Below are positions 1 to 8,464 of a DNA stretch of 64,000 nt, piece after piece. This DNA comes from Trinickia caryophylli (GTDB lineage: Bacteria > Pseudomonadota > Gammaproteobacteria > Burkholderiales > Burkholderiaceae), in assembly GCF_034424545.1 (NCBI RefSeq), contig NZ_CP139971.1, forward strand, positions 1,240,001 through 1,304,000. The letters are read 5' to 3'. Within the stretch, counting starts at the first letter, position 1, and every line of letters begins with the position of its first letter. Both the position numbers and the translations under genes were made by a program. The notes below the pieces were generated by a model. The model made no database searches and was not told the DNA's origin. It worked only from the letters and a program-made list of their open reading frames with translations.

Positions 1-1
1 G

Positions 2-976
2 AGCGGATCGCAGCGTGAGCAAATTTTCGGCGGACAGGTGATTCTGACCGCGGGCGCGCTCGTGACGCCCAAGCTACTTATGTTGTCGGGCATCGGCGCG
101 GCAGGCGAACTGGCGCGTCTGGATATTCCGGTGAAGGCCGATCTACCCGGTGTCGGCGAGAACCTTCAGGATCATCATGAAGTGCCCGTCGTTGCGTTCT
201 GCAAGGGACGATACGGCTACTTCAATCAGGATCGCGGCTGGAATCAGATACGCAACGGGCTGCAGTATCTCGCGTTCCACAACGGCCCCGTCGCATCGAA
301 CGCGGTGGAAGCCGGTGCGTTCTTCAATCCCGACGACGCGTCCGGTGCGCCGTCCATTCAGGTTTTCTGCCTGCCGACCGTCTATCTCGACCCCGATGTC
401 ACGTCGACACGCGCTACCTACGGCTTCACGCTGAACAGTTGCGTGATGCGTCCGAAAAGCCGTGGCCGCGTCTCACTACCGACAGCCGATCCTGCCGCGA
501 CCCCGATTGTCTATCCGAACTATCTGCATCACCCCGATGATCTTCGGCTGTCCATCGCGGGCATGCGTCGCGCCGCGCGCATCATGCGCGCAGGCCCGCT
601 CGAAAGTATGGTCGAACAAATCGTGTTGCCCGACGAACGCGCGTTGTCGGATGCATCAGTTGAGTCGGACGAGGCGCTCGCGGAACATTGCCGCCGCACG
701 GTCAAGACGGTCTATCACCCAGCGGGCACCGCGCGTATGGGCCGTGACAACGATCCGATGGCGGTCCTGCATTCGGACATGACCGTGCGCGGCATCGAGG
801 GCCTGCGCGTGTTCGATACCTCGTCGTGGCCCACCATTATCAGCGGCAATACCGTTGCGACGACTTATGCCGTCGCCGACCGTGGCGTGTCGCGGATGAT
901 GGGCGAGACCATGCCCGAAGAAGCGCGGAAGCGCGACATCGAATCCGCCGATCCTCTGTTGACATACGCGACCTGA
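2..976 (+). CDS. GMC-family FAD-dependent oxidoreductase (choline/alcohol dehydrogenase-like), 5' end outside window
   Basis: The reading frame is already open at base 2, so the N-terminal FAD-binding Rossmann part lies upstream and only about 324 residues are visible. The visible part carries GMC signature 2 (GALVTPKLLMLSGIG), where the family places the sugar/alcohol-binding boundary. It also has the C-terminal catalytic segment with YHPAGTARMG (catalytic His) and SGNTVATTYAVADRG (conserved Asn and the FAD-closing helix). Known members oxidise primary alcohols or sugars with FAD. It is the first visible gene of a co-directional catabolic run. The substrate cannot be read from the sequence. 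Confidence 0.9.
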   Translation, partial: SGSQREQIFGGQVILTAGALVTPKLLMLSGIGAAGELARLDIPVKADLPGVGENLQDHHEVPVVAFCKGRYGYFNQDRGWNQIRNGLQYLAFHNGPVASNAVEAGAFFNPDDASGAPSIQVFCLPTVYLDPDVTSTRATYGFTLNSCVMRPKSRGRVSLPTADPAATPIVYPNYLHHPDDLRLSIAGMRRAARIMRAGPLESMVEQIVLPDERALSDASVESDEALAEHCRRTVKTVYHPAGTARMGRDNDPMAVLHSDMTVRGIEGLRVFDTSSWPTIISGNTVATTYAVADRGVSRMMGETMPEEARKRDIESADPLLTYAT

Positions 977-1039
977 CGCATGCACCGATCCCCCGTCACA
1001 CGGTAATCAACGTAAGGATGACTAATCGGAAGACGCCCT

Positions 1040-1792
1040 ATGAATGACATACTTTCTTGCTTCGCATCGGATGTTCTCGCAGGAAAAACTGCACTCGTTT
1101 CAGGTGGCACCAGCGGTATCGGTCTCGATATCGCCAAAGGACTCGCGGGACTTGGCGCGCGCGTCACGGCGACCGGCAGTTCCCTCGACAAGATCGCACA
1201 ACTCAGGCGTGCCAAGGCGACGGATCAGATCGCTTTCGATCATCTCGATGTGACGGATCTCGAAGCGATAGGGTCGTTCGTGCAGCGCTTCGAGCGCCTT
1301 GACATTCTCGTGAATTCGCAAGGAATCTCGCGTCCCGGTCAGGAATACGACGACGCCACGTTTTTGAACGTGATGGACATCAACCTGATCAGCGCCATGC
1401 GCTTGTCCAGCGCGGCGATTTCGCTTCTGACGCACTCGCAAGGCACGATCATCAACATTGCTTCCATGCTCAGTTATCTTGCCGATGCAGAAGTGCCCGC
1501 CTATTGCGCGAGTAAGAGCGGCGTTCTCGGGTTGACGCGCGCATTGGCGCATCGTCATGGGCGCAATGGCGTGCGCGTCAATGCCATCGCGCCGGGTTAC
1601 CACCGCACGGCGATGACGCACGGGCTATGGAGCGAGGACGCGGCCGCGAAGAAGATCGCCGAGCGCACGGCGCTCAAGCGCTGGGGCGAAGCCGACGATC
1701 TCGTGGGCGCCGCCATCTTTCTGTCGACGCCCGCCGCGCGCTATATCACCGGCGCGATCATCGCCGTGGACGGCGGCTACGTCGTCGGTTGA
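1040..1792 (+). CDS. SDR-family NAD(P)-dependent oxidoreductase
   Basis: A 250-residue classical short-chain dehydrogenase of usual family length. Residues 21-28 form the cofactor loop SGGTSGIG. The NNAG-type motif is changed to NSQG. The catalytic Ser lies in NIASMLSYL, and the Tyr and Lys in AYCASKSG. The C-terminus ends in the frequent VDGGY. The start ATG follows a weak purine stretch and lies 63 bp after the oxidoreductase. Together with the flanking dehydrogenases it probably oxidises or reduces a polyol or keto-sugar-acid intermediate. The exact substrate is not deducible. Confidence 0.9.
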   Translation: MNDILSCFASDVLAGKTALVSGGTSGIGLDIAKGLAGLGARVTATGSSLDKIAQLRRAKATDQIAFDHLDVTDLEAIGSFVQRFERLDILVNSQGISRPGQEYDDATFLNVMDINLISAMRLSSAAISLLTHSQGTIINIASMLSYLADAEVPAYCASKSGVLGLTRALAHRHGRNGVRVNAIAPGYHRTAMTHGLWSEDAAAKKIAERTALKRWGEADDLVGAAIFLSTPAARYITGAIIAVDGGYVVG

Positions 1793-1806
1793 ACAAGGAC
1801 TCCCAA

Positions 1807-2910
1807 ATGAACCCGTCCTCCGTCATGCTGCGCACAAGCGTGTTCCCATCGCGCTACGTGCAGGGCGCGGGCGCATTGAGCACGCTCGATGATGAACTCG
1901 CGCGTTACGGTTCATCGGCCGCGTGCCTGCTCGATGCGAACGTGTCTGCGCTGCTCGAAGACGTGACGGCGCGCGCGCAGCGAGTGAAGATCAATGCGCG
2001 ATGCGTGCAGGCATCGTGCACCGAGCGCGCTGTCAAAGACGTGACCGCGTGGATCCGCGATACCGGCGCGCAGATGGTCCTGTCTTTCGGCGGCGGCAAG
2101 GTGGTCGATGTCGGCCGCGCCGCCGCCGACGATCTGCGCTTGCCGTTCATCTGCGTGCCGACCATCGCGGCATCCGACGCGCCCTGCTCCGCGCTCTCCG
2201 TCATCTACGACGACGCGGGCCGCGTGGTCCGCGACCACTTCGTGCGGCGCAACCCCGACCTCGTGTTGGTGGACTCACAGATCATCGTGAACGCGCCGGT
2301 GCGCTTCTTCATCGCTGGCATTGGCGACGCGTTATCCACCTGGTACGAAGCACAGGCGTGCGCTCGCGCGTACGCCGCGAATCTGTGTGGCGGACGCGGC
2401 ACGTCGCTCGCGCTTCAGGCGGCGAAGCTCTGCCGCGACACGCTGTTCGAACACGCGCCGCAAGCGGTGGACGACTGCCGCGCAAATATCGTCACGCCGG
2501 ATTTCGATGCCACGCTCGAAGCCACCGTGCTGCTGTCGGGCATCGGTTTCGAGTCGGCGGGCGTGGCGGCCGCGCACGCGATCCATCACGGACTGGCGGA
2601 GCTTCCGTCCTCGCATGACTTCCTGCACGGCGAGAAGGTGGCCATCGGCACGCTCGCATCGCTGTTTTTGTTTGCGGTGCCGGACGAAGAACGTCTTCAC
2701 ATGTTCCGCTTTTGCCGCGATGTGGACTTGCCGTACCGCCTGCGCGAAATCGGTGTGGACGCGGGCGATATCGACGTGTTGACGACCGTCGCCGAACGGG
2801 CATGCCAGGCCGGCGAGATCATTCACAACGAACCTTATCCAGTGACGCCGGCGAACGTGGTCGCCGCGCTGATCGCGATGGACCGGTACGCCGAGCGAAA
2901 CCTCGACTGA
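1807..2910 (+). CDS. Glycerol dehydrogenase-like iron/zinc-containing alcohol dehydrogenase
   Basis: Starting at ATG 1807 gives 367 residues, the normal size for GldA. The same frame is open far upstream inside the SDR gene but translates there into arginine-rich shadow, and the gap of only 14 bp after the SDR favours 1807. GldA-like signatures are LSFGGGKVVD (nucleotide loop), PTIAASDAPCSALSVIYDD, and the metal ligands in IAGIGDALSTW, HAIHHGL and HGEKVAIG. Family members oxidise glycerol or other vicinal diols with NAD in the cytoplasm. In this operon it may act on a different polyol, since no glycerol kinase or dihydroxyacetone kinase is nearby. Confidence 0.88.
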   Translation: MNPSSVMLRTSVFPSRYVQGAGALSTLDDELARYGSSAACLLDANVSALLEDVTARAQRVKINARCVQASCTERAVKDVTAWIRDTGAQMVLSFGGGKVVDVGRAAADDLRLPFICVPTIAASDAPCSALSVIYDDAGRVVRDHFVRRNPDLVLVDSQIIVNAPVRFFIAGIGDALSTWYEAQACARAYAANLCGGRGTSLALQAAKLCRDTLFEHAPQAVDDCRANIVTPDFDATLEATVLLSGIGFESAGVAAAHAIHHGLAELPSSHDFLHGEKVAIGTLASLFLFAVPDEERLHMFRFCRDVDLPYRLREIGVDAGDIDVLTTVAERACQAGEIIHNEPYPVTPANVVAALIAMDRYAERNLD

Positions 2911-2948
2911 TGCAACGCATCGCATAACAACCCGTAAAAGGAACGACC

Positions 2949-3929
2949 TTGTTCAAAGTGTATGTGACGGATTACGACTATCCCGATCTCGCCGTCGAAA
3001 GCGAGATTCTCGAACCCATCGGCGCGCAGGTGATCGGCTTGCAGTCGCGCACGGGAGAAGGCCTCGCGGAACTGGCTCGCGACGCCGACGCGCTGATGCA
3101 GCAATACGCGAAGATTCCCGCTGAAACCATTCGCGCGCTGGAGAAGTGCAAGGTCATCGCGCGCTACGGCATCGGCGTGGACATTCTCGATGTCGATGCC
3201 GCGCGTAAAGCGGGCATTGTCGTAACGAACGTGCCAGACTACTGCATCGAGGAAGTCGCAGACCACTCCATCAGCATGGCCCTGACCATCTTTCGGTCGA
3301 TCCCGACGTATGCGGCGTCCACACGGCGCGGCGAGTGGCATTGGAACACCTGGAACCGGCCGATTCCACGCATGCGCGGCAGCGTGTTCGGTCTGGTGGG
3401 CTTCGGGCGCATCGCGCAGAACATGGCGCGCAAGTTGAATCCGTTCGGCTTCGATGTCGTCGCCTACGACCCGTATGTGAGCGCAAGCCTGATGGCATCG
3501 CATGGCGTGCGCAAGGTCACGTTGGAGGAGATGCTCGCGCAAGCCGATCTGGTCGATGTGATGTGCCCGTACACGCCGCAAACGCATCATCTGATCGATG
3601 CAAAAGCGCTCGCCGCGATGAAACCCGGCGCGCTGCTCGTCAACTGTTCGCGCGGCAAGGTGGTCGATAACCGCGCGCTGTACGACGCGCTTGTCAGCGG
3701 TCAGATCGCAGCAGCGGCGCTCGACGATACCGAAGAGGAACCGGCCAAGCAGGCCGACTGGTCGCCCAACGACAACCCGCTGTTCGCGCTCGAGAACTGC
3801 ATCATCACGCCGCATGCGGCGTATATCTCGCAGGACGCCCTGCACGAAGCGCGCCGCGTGGCCGCTGAAAACGTGCGTGCAGTTCTGCTCGGCGAGAAGC
3901 CGCTCAATCCGGTCGTTTCCGGTTACTAA
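2949..3929 (+). CDS. D-isomer-specific 2-hydroxyacid dehydrogenase (C-terminal-binding-protein type)
   Basis: A 326-residue protein read from a TTG start preceded by an AAAAGGA ribosome binding site. The NAD-binding domain has VFGLVGFGRIAQNMA. The catalytic residues appear as Arg in VNCSRGKVVDNRAL, an acidic residue in the DDTEEEP segment and His in TPHAAYIS. The N-terminal segment VIARYGIGVDILD is typical of phosphoglycerate-dehydrogenase relatives. It would interconvert a 2-keto acid and a D-2-hydroxy acid. It lies 38 bp after the GldA-like gene and 14 bp before the aldolase gene, so it is in the same operon. Confidence 0.9.
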   Translation: MFKVYVTDYDYPDLAVESEILEPIGAQVIGLQSRTGEGLAELARDADALMQQYAKIPAETIRALEKCKVIARYGIGVDILDVDAARKAGIVVTNVPDYCIEEVADHSISMALTIFRSIPTYAASTRRGEWHWNTWNRPIPRMRGSVFGLVGFGRIAQNMARKLNPFGFDVVAYDPYVSASLMASHGVRKVTLEEMLAQADLVDVMCPYTPQTHHLIDAKALAAMKPGALLVNCSRGKVVDNRALYDALVSGQIAAAALDDTEEEPAKQADWSPNDNPLFALENCIITPHAAYISQDALHEARRVAAENVRAVLLGEKPLNPVVSGY

Positions 3930-3943
3930 CCTACAAAGGAATC

Positions 3944-4627
3944 ATGCTAATGAGCACCATCGTCAACCCCCGTCCCGAAGTCGATAGCGAGCTCGTCGCC
4001 CGCTTCGTCGCGCTGTCCGAAGTCATGTCGCTGTCGTGCGTGGTGTCTGACGCGCTTCAGCGCAACGGCACTATGCGCCATGACATCAAACCGAAGGGCG
4101 CGAATCGCAAGATCATCGGCACCGCGCTGACCGTTCAGCTCACGGCGGGCGATATCGTCGATTGTCTCGACGTGTTCACCGTGGCCAAGCCGGGCGACGT
4201 GATCGTTATCGACGCATTTGGCGAAACCGAAACGTCCATCTGGGGCGGACTGATGACCGGCCTCGCGCGTAACGCGGGCGTGGTCGGCGCGGTCATCGAC
4301 GGCAGTTGCCGCGACACCGACGAGGCGAAGTTTCTTGATTTCCCGGTATCGGCCAAGGTCGCCGGACCGCGTCAGGCGCACACGGCCATCAGCGGACGGC
4401 GTGAGCCGATCAGCATCAATGTGCCGATTTCCTGCGGCGGTGTGATCGTGAACCCGGGCGATCTGGTCGTTGCCGACGAGATCGGTGTCGCGGTCGTGCC
4501 GCACGCCGACCTCGCCGCCGTCTACGAACGCGCGAAGACCATTGCCGACAACGAAGAGCGCATGCGCGGCATGATCCTCGAAGGCAAGACCTTCCAGGAC
4601 CTGCTCGAGAAATTCGGCCGCATCTGA
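3944..4627 (+). CDS. RraA-family protein, putative 4-hydroxy-4-methyl-2-oxoglutarate aldolase / oxaloacetate decarboxylase type
   Basis: A 227-residue RraA/HMG-aldolase fold protein. The metal and substrate motif is clear: GGLMTGLARNAGVVGAVIDG followed by SCRD, where the Arg-Asp pair distinguishes the catalytic class. The C-terminal CGGVIVNPGDLVVADEIG is also characteristic. ATG 3944 and ATG 3950 are both possible after the AAAGGA site. Known members cleave 4-hydroxy-2-oxo acids to pyruvate or decarboxylate oxaloacetate. Sitting between a 2-hydroxyacid dehydrogenase and an enolase-superfamily enzyme, it is the likely carbon-carbon bond cleaving step. A second family member is encoded at 37465-38133. 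Confidence 0.88.
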   Translation: MLMSTIVNPRPEVDSELVARFVALSEVMSLSCVVSDALQRNGTMRHDIKPKGANRKIIGTALTVQLTAGDIVDCLDVFTVAKPGDVIVIDAFGETETSIWGGLMTGLARNAGVVGAVIDGSCRDTDEAKFLDFPVSAKVAGPRQAHTAISGRREPISINVPISCGGVIVNPGDLVVADEIGVAVVPHADLAAVYERAKTIADNEERMRGMILEGKTFQDLLEKFGRI

Positions 4628-4659
4628 AGCGCGCCGTCGCTAACGTCAGGAGAAGACAG

Positions 4660-5814
4660 TTGAAGATCGAAAGCGTGGATACCTTCGTGCTCAAGACGGC
4701 GCTGGACAAGCCGTTCGCCTATTCGCAGGGATGGGTCACGGGCCGCTCGACAACCGTGGTGCGCATTCGCACCACCGATGGTATCGAGGGATGGGGCGAG
4801 ACCTTCAGCGTGGGTTTGCAGCCGCCGGAAATCGCCGCCACGGTGATCGACAGCGCGCTCAAGCCGCTGTTGCTCGGGCAGGATCCGCTCGACACCGAAG
4901 TGCTGTGGAACACGATGTATCTGCGCACACGCGACTTTGGCCGCAAGGGCGTGGTGCTCGGCGCGATCAGTGCGGTCGATATCGCGCTGTGGGATATCTG
5001 CGGCAAGGTGGCGACGCTGCCGGTGTGGCAACTGCTTGGCGGCGCCTTTCGCCAGCGAGTGCAATGCTATGCGACGGGCTTTTTCCGCCCGACAGGTCAA
5101 GGCCAGGCCGCTGACATGGCGGTCGAGGCGCAGCGTCATCAGGCCGCCGGTTTCTCGATGATGAAGGTCAAGCTCGGCTTCGGCATCGAGGACGACATCG
5201 CCGTGATGCAGGCGATCCGCGACGCGCTCGATCCGCAAACCCGCCTCATGATCGACGTGAACCACGCCTACGGTGCGAACGAAGCGATTCGCCTCGCCCG
5301 CGCGCTGGCCGATTTCAAGTTGCGCTGGATCGAGGAGCCGGTCGTGCCCGAGGATCTTGCCGGTTATCGGCGCGTGCGCGATGCGATCGATACGCCCGTC
5401 GCTGGCGGCGAAGCCGAATTTTCGATGTATGGCTTCCACGATCTGTTCAAAGCCGGCGCGGTGGATATCGCCCAGCCCGATATCTGTCTCGCAGGCGGAT
5501 TTACAGCGCTCAGGCATATCAACACGCTCGCCCAGGTCAACGGCGTGAAGGTCAATCCGCACGTATGGGGTACGGCGATCGGTCAATATGCGTCGATGCA
5601 CATGATCGCCGCCACGCCCGACACGCACTACTCGCTGTATGCCGATCAACCGCTGTTCGAATACGACACCTCGTCGCATCCGTATCGGACGGCGCTCGTC
5701 AGACAGCCGCTGGAGCAGCAGAACGGATGGCTCGACGTACCGGGCGCGCCGGGACTCGGTTTCGAACTGGATCAGGCATTCTTCGATAAAACGGCACTTC
5801 GCATTGGCGCTTGA
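4660..5814 (+). CDS. Mandelate racemase/muconate lactonizing enzyme-family protein
   Basis: A 384-residue enolase-superfamily enzyme with a capping domain (about 1-125) and a TIM barrel. Visible active-site features are the KxK motif in MMKVKLGFG, metal ligands Asp in IDVNHAY, Glu in WIEEPVVPED and Glu in VAGGEAEFS, and a barrel-end His in NPHVWGTAIG. The start is TTG at 4660 after AGGAGAAG. Members abstract a proton alpha to a carboxylate and act as racemases or sugar-acid dehydratases. In an operon with aldolase and dehydrogenases, a sugar-acid dehydratase or an epimerase is the best guess. Confidence 0.9.
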   Translation: MKIESVDTFVLKTALDKPFAYSQGWVTGRSTTVVRIRTTDGIEGWGETFSVGLQPPEIAATVIDSALKPLLLGQDPLDTEVLWNTMYLRTRDFGRKGVVLGAISAVDIALWDICGKVATLPVWQLLGGAFRQRVQCYATGFFRPTGQGQAADMAVEAQRHQAAGFSMMKVKLGFGIEDDIAVMQAIRDALDPQTRLMIDVNHAYGANEAIRLARALADFKLRWIEEPVVPEDLAGYRRVRDAIDTPVAGGEAEFSMYGFHDLFKAGAVDIAQPDICLAGGFTALRHINTLAQVNGVKVNPHVWGTAIGQYASMHMIAATPDTHYSLYADQPLFEYDTSSHPYRTALVRQPLEQQNGWLDVPGAPGLGFELDQAFFDKTALRIGA

Positions 5815-5833
5815 CGCAATCATCGAGGACCGA

Positions 5834-6841
5834 ATGATGCGAGACAATGAACGCTGGACCTTGATCTGGGCGCACGGCGAGGCTACCGTGCAATCGATGG
5901 GCGGCATGCTTGCGCCCGTACGCTTTAATCTAGGCGCGGGCCGCAGTGTCTCGCCGCTGCACGTCGCTCTGTGGGGCGACGACCCCGCGTGGCCGGGACT
6001 GATGCGCGCTTTGCGGGGCCAATGGCCCTGCCTGCCGTTCGGTACCATCGACGTTCCGCCGGGTCTGCCGCACGGCTTCGAAGCGCGCACGGCACACGAC
6101 GAATGGCGTCACGGCTTCAGTTCAAATCACCTGTGGCGTTGCGTTGAGCACACGCCGCACAAGATCGCGCTGCATATCGACTATCCGCCCGACGACCCGG
6201 TCGAAAGTCTCGATCGTGTCATTGAAGCGAGTGCAAGCGAACCGATGCTCACGGTTTCGCTGACCGTGCGCGTGCGCCGCGACGTCACGCTGCCCTTCGC
6301 GCTGCATCCGACCTTTAAAGTGCCGCAAGAGGGCGTCGAGGTCGTGGCGTGTCCGTATCGGGCGGTGCATACGTATCCCGTGCCGATCGAACCGGCTTAC
6401 TCACGCATCGTGACCAACCGGACGTTCGAATCATTGCGGATGCTCGAAACAACGGACGGATCGTTCGATGCGACGCGGCTGCCGCTGCCGCAGATCACGG
6501 AAGAACTCGTGCAACTCGAAGCGTGCCGGCCGCCCTTCGTTCTCCGCTATCCGGCCGACAGCGCGGAAGTTCGCCTCGACTGGAATACGCGCGATTTGCC
6601 TGACGCCGTGCTCTGGATCAGCAACGGCGGCCGCGACTATGCGCCGTGGTCAGGGAAAAATTTTGCGCTCGGTGTCGAGCCGGTGAACGGCTTCTTCGAT
6701 CTTGGGCGAGTCGTGGCTCCGCCGCAGGATCATCCGCTTGCTGGTCGTACCGGAAGCACGTTCAAGGCTGGCGAGGCACGCACGATTCAGTACCGCTTAT
6801 CGGCCGCGGCCCTTACAACCGAGCCTTCGACATGCACATGA
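5834..6841 (+). CDS. Aldose 1-epimerase-like (galactose mutarotase fold) protein
   Basis: About 335 residues from ATG 5834 (or the adjacent ATG 5837), 19 bp after the enolase-superfamily gene. Extending the frame further 5' would overlap that gene by almost 200 bp and looks like shadow. The middle contains LPFGTIDVPPGLPHGFE and FALHPTFKVP, and the end NGGRDYAPWSGKNFALGVEP, which recalls the substrate-binding face of mutarotase-like proteins with paired His and Glu. The similarity is weak by eye, and no exact family name is safe. If correct, it would interconvert anomers or bind a sugar feeding the neighbouring oxidoreductases. Confidence 0.65.
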   Translation: MMRDNERWTLIWAHGEATVQSMGGMLAPVRFNLGAGRSVSPLHVALWGDDPAWPGLMRALRGQWPCLPFGTIDVPPGLPHGFEARTAHDEWRHGFSSNHLWRCVEHTPHKIALHIDYPPDDPVESLDRVIEASASEPMLTVSLTVRVRRDVTLPFALHPTFKVPQEGVEVVACPYRAVHTYPVPIEPAYSRIVTNRTFESLRMLETTDGSFDATRLPLPQITEELVQLEACRPPFVLRYPADSAEVRLDWNTRDLPDAVLWISNGGRDYAPWSGKNFALGVEPVNGFFDLGRVVAPPQDHPLAGRTGSTFKAGEARTIQYRLSAAALTTEPSTCT

Positions 6842-7035
6842 ACCGGCCCATCGAATACCGCGTTGATTGGACTTCCACCGCGCCGGGCGATCAACCGCCT
6901 GCCTCATCATCAGACGACCTGTTCGCTGCATTGTTCGCGGATGGTTTCGCGGGCGTCGTGTTCAATCCAACTCATAGGGACGACGCCACGAGCGATACGC
7001 CTCGCCATTACAAGGATGCTGCAGATGCAAGATGA
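6832..7035 (+). CDS. Small ORF, hypothetical
   Basis: A 67-codon frame beginning with ATGCACATGAAC overlaps the end of the mutarotase-like gene by 10 bp and the start of the next gene by 11 bp, an arrangement compatible with translational coupling. The peptide has an acidic, hydrophobic middle (DDLFAALFADGFAGVVF) that is more protein-like than most shadow frames. No signal peptide, transmembrane segment or known domain is evident. It could equally be chance coding in an untranslated spacer. Confidence 0.3.
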   Translation: MHMNRPIEYRVDWTSTAPGDQPPASSSDDLFAALFADGFAGVVFNPTHRDDATSDTPRHYKDAADAR

Positions 7036-8050
7036 AGTGTCGATGCCCCGCACCTGGCAGGCGTGGACGTGGACCGGTCAACCCGATCCGCTCGCCCTCG
7101 CGCTGCAGACCGTGCCCGCCGCGACGCCGGGAAGCGGACAAGTGCTGGTTCGCAACGCCGTCATCGGTCTGAACCCGGTGGACTGGAAGGTGCTCGGCGG
7201 CGATCTCGTCGACTGGCAGCCGGGCAAGGTGCCGGGCGTCGATGGGGCGGGCGAAGTCGTCGCCGTGGGTTCCGATATCCCGAACGATTGGCTTGGCAAA
7301 CGCGTCGCATACCACACGAGTCTGGCGTCGCCGGGCAGCTTCGCCGAATACACGGCGGTGGATGCTCGAGCACTGCTTACCATTCCTTCTGCAGTCGATT
7401 TCGACACTGCGGCGAGCGTGCCATGCCCGGCACTGACCGCATGGCTCGCGCTCGACAAGCTGCCGCCGAGACGGCACGCGCGCGTTCTGGTCAGCGGCGC
7501 GGGCGGCGCTGTCGGTCTTTACTCGGTGCAGCTCGCGGCGATGCAGGGCTTCGAAGTCAGCGTAATGTGCCATCCGCGGCATGGGGACCGTCTGCGCGCG
7601 CTTGGCGCAAGCGAATGTTTTGAAGGTCCGCTCGATTCGAACAGCGAGTGGCCGCGAACGCAAGCGAACCGGTTCTTCGCCATCGTCGATGCCGTCGATG
7701 CCGCGCACGCCGCGCGCCTGTCGCCGGCGCTTTCCGCAAACGGGCATCTGGTCTGCATCCAGGGCCGCGTCGAAGGATGGCCGAGCCCCCCATTCGGACG
7801 CACCATGTCGTTGCACGAGGTCGCGCTGGGCGCGATGCATCAGCATGGCAGCAATTCGGACTGGGCACGTCTTGTCGATGCAGGCAACCGGATTCTGCAA
7901 CTCATCGCTGACGGTCGGATGAAAAGCGAGCCGCTATTGACCGGGAGATTCGACGCGCTTCCCGAACGGCTCGATGCCTTGCGTCACCGCTCGGTGTCGG
8001 GCAAGTCGATCGTCGCCGTTTCATCGTTCCATCGTGCAGTCAGTCTTTAG
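7025..8050 (+). CDS. MDR-superfamily zinc-free alcohol dehydrogenase / quinone oxidoreductase-like protein
   Basis: About 341 residues from ATG 7025, placed by an AAGGA site 8 bp upstream; ATG 7043 is an alternative. The N-terminal GroES-like domain contains NAVIGLNPVDWKVLGG and VPGVDGAGEVVAVG. The Rossmann domain has VLVSGAGGAVGLYSVQLAA. No catalytic-zinc Cys/His triad is visible, which points to the quinone oxidoreductase branch that uses NADPH. It continues the plus-strand operon and lies 18 bp ahead of a small ORF and the MFS permease. Confidence 0.87.
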   Translation: MQDEVSMPRTWQAWTWTGQPDPLALALQTVPAATPGSGQVLVRNAVIGLNPVDWKVLGGDLVDWQPGKVPGVDGAGEVVAVGSDIPNDWLGKRVAYHTSLASPGSFAEYTAVDARALLTIPSAVDFDTAASVPCPALTAWLALDKLPPRRHARVLVSGAGGAVGLYSVQLAAMQGFEVSVMCHPRHGDRLRALGASECFEGPLDSNSEWPRTQANRFFAIVDAVDAAHAARLSPALSANGHLVCIQGRVEGWPSPPFGRTMSLHEVALGAMHQHGSNSDWARLVDAGNRILQLIADGRMKSEPLLTGRFDALPERLDALRHRSVSGKSIVAVSSFHRAVSL

Positions 8051-8068
8051 CGCTGGGATCGAAGCGAT

Positions 8069-8353
8069 ATGCGAGGCTCCAGACGACACGCGGCATCCGC
8101 CGTCCTGAATACAGTGGCTTCAGTCGGCGTCGACGAACCATCCGTGCAGGTCGAAATGACATCGGGCGAGATGTCAACACTCATCGCCGCGCTCGATGCG
8201 CTACTCCGCGAACGCGCGATGGCTTGTCAGATTGCATCCGATTATCTCGTTCGGCAGCAACAACCGATCGATGAACTGTCGTTCGGGTTATCGAACATCA
8301 TACGAATCGAGCGTTCGCTCGAAGCACGGCTCGATCCGGCCGATCGGATCTGA
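8069..8353 (+). CDS. Small hypothetical protein
   Basis: A 94-residue frame in the gap between the MDR gene and the MFS permease. Residues 30-90 look helical and acidic (EMTSGEMSTLIAALDALLRE then a second helix), with no cysteine motif, signal peptide or transmembrane segment. The start ATG has only a weak GATCGAAG upstream. Its position in the operon and its sensible amino acid composition support a gene, but no family is recognised. Confidence 0.45.
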   Translation: MRGSRRHAASAVLNTVASVGVDEPSVQVEMTSGEMSTLIAALDALLRERAMACQIASDYLVRQQQPIDELSFGLSNIIRIERSLEARLDPADRI

Positions 8354-8464
8354 AGCCGCCGTTTCACTCAACTCGTCGACCGATCCGTGCCACCGCATAT
8401 CGCATGCGATGCGGCGTGCCACAGCGTTCGGCACTCAAACTGAAAACTCGCAGGAGACGTGTTC

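Noticed and set aside
1627..1806. N-terminal extension of the glycerol-dehydrogenase-like protein by 60 codons
   Set aside because: It lies inside the SDR gene, is arginine-rich and has no ribosome site; ATG 1807 gives the family length.
4522..6090. Minus-strand open frame of 522 codons opposite the enolase-superfamily gene
   Set aside because: Antisense shadow in high-GC DNA; residue composition is rich in Arg/His and no domain is recognised, while the plus strand carries a clear enzyme.
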